The position numbers and the translations under genes were made by a program. DNA of 13,881 nt, taken from positions 1 through 13,881 of the forward strand of contig DASRZI010000221.1 of the NCBI GenBank assembly GCA_035686605.1, read 5' to 3'. Each line of letters starts with the position of its first letter. Position 1 is the stretch's first letter. Origin of the DNA: UBA11865 sp035686605. GTDB taxonomy: Bacteria; Chloroflexota; Anaerolineae; Promineifilales; Promineifilaceae. The notes beneath the pieces are model-generated. The model saw only the letters and a list, made by a program, of their open reading frames with translations, had not been told where the DNA came from and did not search any database. This document shows, piece after piece, positions 8,310-13,881 of the stretch.

Positions 8310-8339
8310 ATTCTAGCCTTGAAAATCAATTCAAACTAG
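8310..8339 (-). promoter_or_regulatory. Inverted repeat and possible -10 upstream of the MFS gene
   Basis: CTAG-cc-TTGAA and TTCAA-a-CTAG (8313-8339) form an imperfect inverted repeat around AATCAA. On the minus strand TAGAAT (8310-8315) resembles a -10 box 57 bases before the MFS start and overlaps the repeat's edge. No good -35 is visible. The arrangement would suit a regulator-binding site controlling the MFS promoter; this is inference. Confidence 0.3.
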
Positions 8340-8499
8340 AAAACATTTCCTGGCCCGACCTCGTTGTTCGGCCTGGACCACCGTCCTTAGTGAAGATACG
8401 ATTTAGATATGGAGCAATTTCAACTATTTACTGTCTAAGAACGCGCTGGCGCCGGTAGCAGATCAGGCCTCCCATCCCTTAGTTCACCCAGCGCTTCCA

Positions 8500-8508
8500 T
8501 GGTATACT
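8500..8508 (+). promoter_or_regulatory. Extended -10 promoter of the ABC operon
   Basis: TGG-TATACT has a five-of-six -10 hexamer (8503-8508) preceded by the TGN extension typical of promoters that work without a strong -35. The candidate -35 regions (TTAGTT at 8479, TTCACC at 8483) are poor. Transcription would start near 8515, giving a leader of about 54 bases before the first permease ATG. Confidence 0.5.
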
Positions 8509-8568
8509 GCTCCTCTATTAATCCACCCATGAGATCTATCGATAATCAAAATCCGACCACACTCTTTT

Positions 8569-9447
8569 ATGCTCTCCCGCATTAGTTATAAAGCCCAGCT
8601 ACGGCTGTTTCTCGTTCCCTTTATTGTTGGATCGCTGGTGTTGGTTGTCATTCCCGCTCTTGCCACCTTCGCCATCGCTTTCACCGAATATAACTCGATT
8701 CAACCTCCTCAATGGGCCGGAATCACGAATTTCATCAAGCTGTATGAGTCAACTATGGTGCGCAGCTCGATCCGTAGCACCGTGCTGTTCTTGTTGATCG
8801 CCGTTCCGCTGCGGCTTGCTGGGGCCCTCCTCCTCGCCCTCCTCCTCCAATCGAAACGAAGATTGTTTGGATTGCACCGGTCCGTGGCCTATGTTCCAAC
8901 AGTTATTCCAGAAGTCGCATACGCGATAATCTGGCTCTGGATCTTTAATCCCCTGTATGGTCCTCTAAATAAGCTGCTCGAGGCTATCGGGCTTTCCGGC
9001 GTAGACTGGCTTGCCGGTTCGGATACAGCTCAAGCAGGAATAATCATCATGTTCCTGTTCACGATTGGCGAAGGCTTTATCGTCATGCTGGTCGGGCTCA
9101 GGAGTATCCCAAGATCACTATATGAGTCTGCAACGGTCGATGGCGCGTCAGCCTGGCAGGCTTTTTGGCGAATCACTTTTCCGCTCATCATGCCCTGGCT
9201 GCTCTTGTTGTCCTTCCGCGATCTCATTGTGAGCATGCAGAACACATTTACACCCTCGTTCGTCATGACCTATGGCGGACCATACTATGCTACGACATAT
9301 GTCCCGTTGATGATCTACGAGATCGCTTTCGATTTTTTCGATTTTGGCATGGCCGCAGCGGCCCTTGTGGCGACCTATGTCGTCTTGCTGCTCATAATTG
9401 GCGGCGTCCTAAATATCGTGTCAGGATGGGGGTCGACCGATGCCTAG
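8569..9447 (+). CDS. Sugar ABC transporter permease, MalF/UgpA type
   Basis: This 292-residue protein is one of the two membrane subunits of a CUT1-type carbohydrate importer. It has six hydrophobic helices (about 13-35, 68-92, 104-126, 155-177, 206-228, 258-280). The cytoplasmic EAA loop that docks the ATPase starts at E186: ESATVDGASAWQAFWRI, then P. A TYGGP-like string before helix 6 is typical of the MalF side. The ATG at 8569 is the only usable start, since an in-frame TGA at 8530 blocks extension. No purine-rich SD precedes it, which is unusual for the first gene of an operon. The last eight bases overlap the next permease gene, indicating translational coupling. No ATPase gene is nearby. 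The substrate is unknown. Confidence 0.92.
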   Translation: MLSRISYKAQLRLFLVPFIVGSLVLVVIPALATFAIAFTEYNSIQPPQWAGITNFIKLYESTMVRSSIRSTVLFLLIAVPLRLAGALLLALLLQSKRRLFGLHRSVAYVPTVIPEVAYAIIWLWIFNPLYGPLNKLLEAIGLSGVDWLAGSDTAQAGIIIMFLFTIGEGFIVMLVGLRSIPRSLYESATVDGASAWQAFWRITFPLIMPWLLLLSFRDLIVSMQNTFTPSFVMTYGGPYYATTYVPLMIYEIAFDFFDFGMAAAALVATYVVLLLIIGGVLNIVSGWGSTDA

Positions 9448-10270
9448 AATCCGGGCTGGCCTTCACCATTCTATAGCCGTAGTGGTCACCATCCTTCTCC
9501 TTCTTCCTTTGTTTTGGGCCCTTATCGCTTCATTGCGCGCCGTTGGAGCGCCACCTCCTAACACAATTGAATGGTGGCCTAGAGATGCGAATTTCCAGAA
9601 TTACAGCCAGATCTTTGAGGTGCTGCCGGTTGGACGCTATCTTATCAATTCGCTGATAGTTGTCGGGTTGGCTATACCCATAACTTTAGTCACCGCTTCC
9701 CTCGCCGGATTCAGCATCGCCCAACTTCCAAGTCGTACCCAACGGTATCTGCTCTTCTTCAGCATTGCCGTCATGATGATTCCAGCGGCATCGGTGTGGC
9801 TTGCTCGCTTTCAGATATTGCGATGGTTGGGGCTTATAGACAGCTTGTGGGCTCTGGTAGCTCCCGCCTTCGCAGCCAGCAGCCCTCTGTTTGTGCTCTT
9901 GTTTTACTGGACCTTTCGCAGGATACCAGCCGAGATGTTTGAAGCTGCCAGGCTTGATGGCGCGTCAGCCCTCTCTGTATGGTGGCGTCTAGCCCTGCCG
10001 GTCGCCAGGCCTACCGCTACCGGCGTCGCCCTGCTGACGTTCGTAATGTATTGGAGCGATTTCATATCGCCGGTGCTGTATATTTTCGATCCAAAATGGT
10101 ATACCTTGCCCGTTGGCCTGCAGATACTGAAGCAGCTTGACGCGACGAACTGGCCTCTTCTGATGGCTGGGGCTGTATTGATGACCATCCCGGTGATCCT
10201 GCTGTTCGGGTTTTTACAGCGCTTTTTTTTCCACGACTTATCCATCGCGGGCCTATTCGATCGTAATTGA
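9440..10270 (+). CDS. Sugar ABC transporter permease, MalG/UgpE type
   Basis: This 276-residue protein is the second membrane subunit of the importer. It has six predicted helices, with the first at about 10-30. The EAA loop begins at E168: EAARLDGASALSVWWRL, then ALP. The segment after it, with YWSDFISP, is typical of MalG-type permeases, which carry a W-(S/N)-x-F-x-x-P pattern. The ATG at 9440 overlaps the upstream stop by eight bases and has a purine-rich SD (GGATGGGGG, 9424-9432). Eight T residues in a row at 10223-10230 encode three phenylalanines near the C-terminus; the frame stays open, so no frameshift is implied. The stop TGA is five bases before the binding-protein start. The pairing with the preceding permease is secure. 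Confidence 0.92.
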   Translation: MPRIRAGLHHSIAVVVTILLLLPLFWALIASLRAVGAPPPNTIEWWPRDANFQNYSQIFEVLPVGRYLINSLIVVGLAIPITLVTASLAGFSIAQLPSRTQRYLLFFSIAVMMIPAASVWLARFQILRWLGLIDSLWALVAPAFAASSPLFVLLFYWTFRRIPAEMFEAARLDGASALSVWWRLALPVARPTATGVALLTFVMYWSDFISPVLYIFDPKWYTLPVGLQILKQLDATNWPLLMAGAVLMTIPVILLFGFLQRFFFHDLSIAGLFDRN

Positions 10271-10275
10271 GATAA

Positions 10276-11565
10276 ATGAGATTTCCAGCCTTCTCCGTTC
10301 TCCTCGCCCTCATAATGGGTCTGCTACTTACCAGCTGCAGCTCCACAGACGCAGAGGACATATCATTTATGGTCTTCGGCGATCCGGCTGAACTGGCAGC
10401 GTACGAAGCCTTGGTCGAGGCATTTGAGGAATCAAACACTGAGATCAGCATTTCGCTGCAGCACGTTCCGAGCCAGGGGGATTACCGGCAGAGATTGGCA
10501 GCCGGTTTTTCTGGCGGCGAGCCGCCAGATATCATGTTGATCAACTACCGGCGATTCGGAACATTCGCCAGCCAAGGTGGGCTAGTGCCGCTAACAGATT
10601 ATCTTGAGAATAGCGAGGTAATATCTGCCAAAGAATTCTTCCCGGTGGCTCTCGAATCTTTTCAGTGGAATGGCGAGCTTTGGTGTATTCCCCAAAACAT
10701 ATCCAGCCTGGTAGTGTACTACAATAGAGATCTTTTTGATGAGGCTGGCATCCCCTACCCTGAAGCCGATTGGCGCTGGTCTGATTTTTTAGAGACCGCG
10801 CGGCTGTTAACAAGTGATAATGATGGAGATGATCGTCCCGATTTCTATGGAGTTGGGATCACTCCCAGTGTCTTCCGCTTAGCCCCCTTCATTTGGCAAA
10901 ACGGTGGGCGGTTGGTTGATGATCGCAATAATCCAACCAGGCTGACCTTGGACGAAACGGCGAGCTTGGATGCTTTCCAATGGTTCGTCGACCTGCAGGA
11001 AAAGGAACAGGTTGCGCCAGATGCCGCGGCGGAAGCGGCAGAAGGATCACAATCGCGGTTTCTCAACGGCACAATGGGAATGATTCTAAACAGCCGGCGA
11101 GGGGTTCCTACCTACAGGACCATTGACACATTTGAGTGGGACGTTGCTCCCCTTCCCCAGGGGCGTAGACCTGCAGGGATTCTGCACAGCGACGGGTTTT
11201 GCATGGCATCGGCGACAGAAAATAAGAACGCTGCCTGGAAATTTATCGAATTTGCTAACTCAGAAATTGGTCAACAGATAGTAGTTCGCTCAGGTAGGAC
11301 CGTACCTTCGCTGATCTCGGTAGCCGAATCTGAGGCATTCCTTGATACGACCCTTGCTCCCGAGAGCAGCCAGGTGTTCATCGATGTAATTCCTGTTTTG
11401 GAGACAGTCCCCACGATGTCAACTTGGATAGCGATCGAAGAAACGGTTAGCAAAGAGATTGAGAGGGCTTTTTATGGAGAGGTTTCTGTTTACGATGCCG
11501 TATTGGCGGCTATAGAACGCACCCGAGACTACTTCGAGCGGGACACACTTAGCCGCAGCCCTTAA
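10276..11565 (+). CDS. Sugar ABC transporter substrate-binding lipoprotein
   Basis: This 429-residue protein is an extracellular solute-binding protein of the UgpB/MalE type (family 1). It begins with a lipoprotein signal: hydrophobic residues 5-18 and the lipobox L-T-S-C with cysteine 21. It would therefore be lipid-anchored on the outer face of the membrane. The early lobe has the usual YEALVEAFEE helix (about 40-49) and DYRQRLAAGFSGGEPPDI from residue 69. A D-N-D-G-D-D-R-P-D loop (181-189) resembles the acidic loop often found in this family and could bind calcium. The gene follows the permeases by five bases with only a weak SD, so coupling is likely. The order permease-permease-binding protein reverses the common order. 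The substrate cannot be assigned; a sugar or glycerol-phosphate-like solute is the family expectation. Confidence 0.93.
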   Translation: MRFPAFSVLLALIMGLLLTSCSSTDAEDISFMVFGDPAELAAYEALVEAFEESNTEISISLQHVPSQGDYRQRLAAGFSGGEPPDIMLINYRRFGTFASQGGLVPLTDYLENSEVISAKEFFPVALESFQWNGELWCIPQNISSLVVYYNRDLFDEAGIPYPEADWRWSDFLETARLLTSDNDGDDRPDFYGVGITPSVFRLAPFIWQNGGRLVDDRNNPTRLTLDETASLDAFQWFVDLQEKEQVAPDAAAEAAEGSQSRFLNGTMGMILNSRRGVPTYRTIDTFEWDVAPLPQGRRPAGILHSDGFCMASATENKNAAWKFIEFANSEIGQQIVVRSGRTVPSLISVAESEAFLDTTLAPESSQVFIDVIPVLETVPTMSTWIAIEETVSKEIERAFYGEVSVYDAVLAAIERTRDYFERDTLSRSP

Positions 11566-11648
11566 TGAGGTTTGTTCGAAGCAAAACCACTAGAAGACAA
11601 GTGTGGTCCTTATCCACCGGAGATTTATCTGTCTATTCATCTATTCCT

Positions 11649-11657
11649 TGCTATACT
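11649..11657 (+). promoter_or_regulatory. Extended -10 box, possible promoter of the exoprotein gene
   Basis: TGC-TATACT has the same -10 hexamer and TGN extension as the box before the ABC operon. No good -35 is present at normal spacing. Use of this promoter would give a leader of over 220 bases before the ATG at 11890. A closer AT-rich stretch (TACTAT, 11858-11863) is a weaker alternative. Confidence 0.4.
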
Positions 11658-11877
11658 AGTTAACTGGCTTTGCACAGGGCCAGGCACGCTTCGCACATTA
11701 TCTCTCGGTTTCACATCATTTTGGATTTTTTCGGCATTAATTTCTCGCCGCACGACTGGAGAGCAATCGGCGGTAAGCCTTGACCGGCAGCCGCCCGAAG
11801 ACCCAAGCGCAGCTGTGATTGGTACGAATTCCTGCCTACTATCTACTAATCAGTAAATACTATTTGAGTTTCAATTT

Positions 11878-11883
11878 GGAGGT
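11878..11883 (+). promoter_or_regulatory. Shine-Dalgarno site of the exoprotein gene
   Basis: GGAGGT is a full match to the anti-SD. It directly abuts an in-frame ATG at 11884, which is too close for initiation. It sits seven bases (from GGAGG) before the second ATG at 11890, so 11890 is chosen as the start. Confidence 0.75.
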
Positions 11884-11889
11884 ATGTTT

Positions 11890-13881
11890 ATGAAATACGG
11901 GCGAATAGCACTCGGTTCGATGATGTTGTTCTTGGTTGCTAGCATCCTATTTATCCAAACCGACAAATCAACATCGTCCAATGTCAACAGTAGAAGAAGC
12001 GCGGATGGGTCATCTAGCAAGCCCTCGTTTGAATCCGCAGAGGTAGAAGTAAGCGAACCCGTCACTCCGGTGCTGACAGGACCGGCGCGCGACCTCCCCC
12101 TGTTTTCGCCCGAACCAACGCTGGACAGGGAGATAAATCCCCGCCAGAACCCCTATGGCCTAACCGATCCAGATAAGCGGGTCATTGGGGGCCCAGATCC
12201 GTTGCTAGAGATCCAGGCCAATGCCTCCAGACCCTCAGATAGCGGATTTGGAACTCCTATTTTCAACTTTGATGGGCAAGGTTACACCTTTGTCAATCCA
12301 CCTGACACAGTGGGAGATGTAGGGACCGATCACTATATCCAAATGATAAACGGCGGTGGAACAGGAGTATCCATTTATGATAAGCAAACAGGAACGCTGG
12401 TTCAGAGTTTCGCACTTACCAGCCTTGGCGGCTGCTCCACAGGTGGCGGTGATCCAGTCGTCTTGTTCGATCACGCTGCTGATCGCTGGTTTCTGAGTGA
12501 GTTCGGATCCGGCAGCAGTCTCTGTGTATTCATCTCGACCACACCCGACCCTACAGGGACCTATTATTCATACCAATTCAGTACACCAGGTTTCCCAGAT
12601 TATCCCAAATACGCTGTTTGGCCTGACGCATACTACGCCACGACCAATGAGAGCACTCCAGCTATCTACGCTCTAGACCGAGCGGCTATGCTTTCGGGGG
12701 TTGCGGCAACCTCGCAGCGTTTCACCGCACCTTCTCTTTCCGGATTCGGATTTCAGACTCTGACGCCGGGGGATTGGGATGGAGCTGCCCCTCCCCCTAC
12801 TGGCGCACCGAATTACATCATGCGCCATGTAGATACAGAAGCCCACGGACCCAGTGGATTTCCGGCCGAGGATTTTCTGGAAGTATGGGCCTTTGATGTC
12901 GACTGGGGGACGCCGGGGAATTCAAGCTTTACCAAGTTGGGCGATGTTTCCGTAGCAGAATTCGATTCTGACATCTGCGGGTTCTTCGCCTTCAGCGCCA
13001 TTGCCATGCCAGGTGTAGCAAAATGTTCTGGCTCATCGTTGGATCCGTTACGCGAAGTCGTGATGTGGCGTCTTCAATACCGAAATTTCGGGTCTCATGA
13101 AACACTGGTGGGCAATCTTGCTACAGATGTGACAGGTGCTGACGATGCCGGTATCCGATGGTTTGAGCTGCGGAAGAGCGGTGCTGGGGCCTGGGGTTTG
13201 CACCAGGAAGGAACCTACGCACCTGACAGCGAAAGTCGGTGGATGGGTGCTGTCGCCATGGATGGAACTGGCAATATCGCCCTTGGTTACAATGTATCGA
13301 GCTCGAGCGTATTCCCATCCTTGCGTTATGCTGGTCGCCTGGTCTCAGATGCTTTGGGTACAATGCCCGAGGGTGAACATGTCCTGGTAAGCGGCGCTGG
13401 AACGAATGGCAGCAACCGCTATGGCGACTACTCCGCCATGAGTGTCGATCCAGTCGATGATTGTACTTTCTGGTTCACCGGCGAGTACAACGCCACTTCG
13501 CAGTGGAGCACCCGAATTGGGGCCTTTAAATTTGACGCTTGCGGCACGCCAGATTTCACACTGGCCGCTGATCCTCTCACCCAGGCCGCGTGTGTGGGAA
13601 GCGATGTTTACTATGATGTCATCGTGGGTTCTGTAAAAGACTATAACGATCCGGTCACACTTTCCGCCAGCGGCCAACCGGCAGGCACCACGGCATCCTT
13701 CAGCATTAATCCAGTTACACCACCGGACGTCTCAAGTCTCACCATTGGCAATACAGGCTCTGCGTCTGCTGGAGAGTATCAAATTGAGATCCAGGGTATT
13801 GCACCAACGAGCACCCACACTACCACTGTCGGACTCGAACTGGCTAGCGCCTCCCCGTCATCTACAACACTTCTAACACCG
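11890..13881 (+). CDS. Large exported protein, 5' part, runs off the right edge
   Basis: The frame stays open for 664 codons to the window edge, so the C-terminus is missing. Residues 5-22 are hydrophobic after a basic start, indicating export. There is no clear AXA cleavage site, so the segment may be an anchor. A serine-rich then proline-containing linker follows (about 25-117). From about 118 to 550 is a compact extracellular domain opening with FGTPIFNFDG and rich in W, Y, G and D, with several scattered cysteines. It may be a beta-propeller, though I cannot show the blades. From about 555 an Ig-like domain begins (DFTLAADPLTQ, then NDPVTLSASGQPAGTTASF and SLTIGNT). This type occurs, often repeated, in secreted bacterial proteins, including ones annotated as P-domain proteins. 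No catalytic motif is visible. It could be an adhesin, a hydrolase or a surface-layer-like protein. Confidence 0.85.
   Translation, partial: MKYGRIALGSMMLFLVASILFIQTDKSTSSNVNSRRSADGSSSKPSFESAEVEVSEPVTPVLTGPARDLPLFSPEPTLDREINPRQNPYGLTDPDKRVIGGPDPLLEIQANASRPSDSGFGTPIFNFDGQGYTFVNPPDTVGDVGTDHYIQMINGGGTGVSIYDKQTGTLVQSFALTSLGGCSTGGGDPVVLFDHAADRWFLSEFGSGSSLCVFISTTPDPTGTYYSYQFSTPGFPDYPKYAVWPDAYYATTNESTPAIYALDRAAMLSGVAATSQRFTAPSLSGFGFQTLTPGDWDGAAPPPTGAPNYIMRHVDTEAHGPSGFPAEDFLEVWAFDVDWGTPGNSSFTKLGDVSVAEFDSDICGFFAFSAIAMPGVAKCSGSSLDPLREVVMWRLQYRNFGSHETLVGNLATDVTGADDAGIRWFELRKSGAGAWGLHQEGTYAPDSESRWMGAVAMDGTGNIALGYNVSSSSVFPSLRYAGRLVSDALGTMPEGEHVLVSGAGTNGSNRYGDYSAMSVDPVDDCTFWFTGEYNATSQWSTRIGAFKFDACGTPDFTLAADPLTQAACVGSDVYYDVIVGSVKDYNDPVTLSASGQPAGTTASFSINPVTPPDVSSLTIGNTGSASAGEYQIEIQGIAPTSTHTTTVGLELASASPSSTTLLTP

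Larger units (their letters stand above)
8254..8568. other. Divergent control region between the MFS gene and ABC operon
   Basis: These 315 bases contain no convincing gene. They carry the start signals of both transcription units. From left to right I see the MFS upstream region, an inverted repeat at 8313-8339, an imperfect GC-rich hairpin (8349-8376, arms CC-t-GGCC and GGCC-t-GG), a GGCGCC palindrome near 8448, an extended -10 box at 8500-8508, and the 8-base palindrome TATCGATA at 8537-8544. The last lies downstream of the predicted transcription start and could be an operator. Confidence 0.5.
11566..11889. other. Intergenic leader before the large exoprotein gene
   Basis: These 324 bases carry no convincing gene. 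A 32-codon frame starts with an ATG overlapping the TAA of the binding protein (11565), and a 94-codon TTG frame follows, but neither product is recognisable. A weak ACCAC/GTGGT hairpin (11586-11607) lacks a T-run, so operon termination is not clearly marked. An extended -10 box lies at 11649-11657. CGCCG (11746-11750) and CGGCG (11768-11772) could pair in the leader RNA. Confidence 0.45.

Noticed and set aside
10223..10230. Run of eight T as a possible frameshift site
   Set aside because: The frame is intact through the run and the permease ends at a normal family length, so nothing needs explaining.
11565..11663. 32-codon frame whose ATG overlaps the binding-protein stop (TAATG)
   Set aside because: The overlap looks like translational coupling, but the product is short, basic and unrecognised. 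TAATG occurs by chance often enough that I do not call a gene.
11671..11800. GCACAGGGC, reminiscent of the cyclic-di-GMP-I riboswitch core
   Set aside because: The other conserved parts (AAACC directly after it, then the GGACGCAAAGC block) are absent.
11572..11856. 94-codon TTG frame in the intergenic region
   Set aside because: It has no SD and no recognisable domain, and it overlaps promoter-like sequence.
12235..13677. Several minus- and plus-strand frames within the exoprotein gene
   Set aside because: They are shadows of the open plus-strand frame that begins at 11890 and continues to the edge.

Overview
The window looks like chromosomal DNA from a free-living bacterium, most likely a member of the Chloroflexota (Anaerolineae or a relative). 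This assignment is inferred from protein style, not measured. The indications are a very long thioester alpha-2-macroglobulin with a tryptophan-rich C-terminus, a sugar-type ABC importer lacking its own ATPase, and a large secreted protein with an Ig-like module of a kind I associate with such genomes. GC content appears roughly balanced. I see no tRNA, rRNA, CRISPR array, integrase or transposase.

Layout: (1) 1-263 is a leader with no supported gene. (2) 264-6401 (+) encodes a 2045-residue membrane-anchored alpha-2-macroglobulin with an intact Cys-Thr-Glu-Gln thioester motif. A perfect 13-bp hairpin follows its stop codon. (3) 6445-7101 has no convincing gene. It carries REP/REPIN-type hairpins with GTCATTCCCGC-like arms and two to three tandem, decaying copies of a unit of about 105 bp. 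(4) 7102-8253 (-) is a 12-helix MFS transporter, convergent with the macroglobulin. (5) 8254-8568 is a divergent control region with an extended -10 promoter facing right and an inverted repeat near the MFS start. (6) 8569-11565 (+) is a compact operon of two MalF/MalG-type sugar ABC permeases and a lipoprotein solute-binding protein. (7) 11566-11889 is a non-coding leader with another extended -10 box. (8) 11890-13881 (+) is the first 664 codons of a large exported protein that runs off the right edge. It begins at a strong ribosome binding site and has no stop codon in the window.

How the genes may work together: the binding protein would capture an oligosaccharide or other polyol-like solute at the cell surface and deliver it to the two permeases, with a shared ATPase encoded elsewhere. 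The divergent MFS transporter may handle a related sugar. The macroglobulin and the truncated exoprotein are cell-surface or secreted products with no visible pathway link to the importer. I found no convincing new multi-gene system. The least explained items are the architecture of the truncated exoprotein, the repeat-rich 6681-7079 region, and the long, stand-alone macroglobulin.
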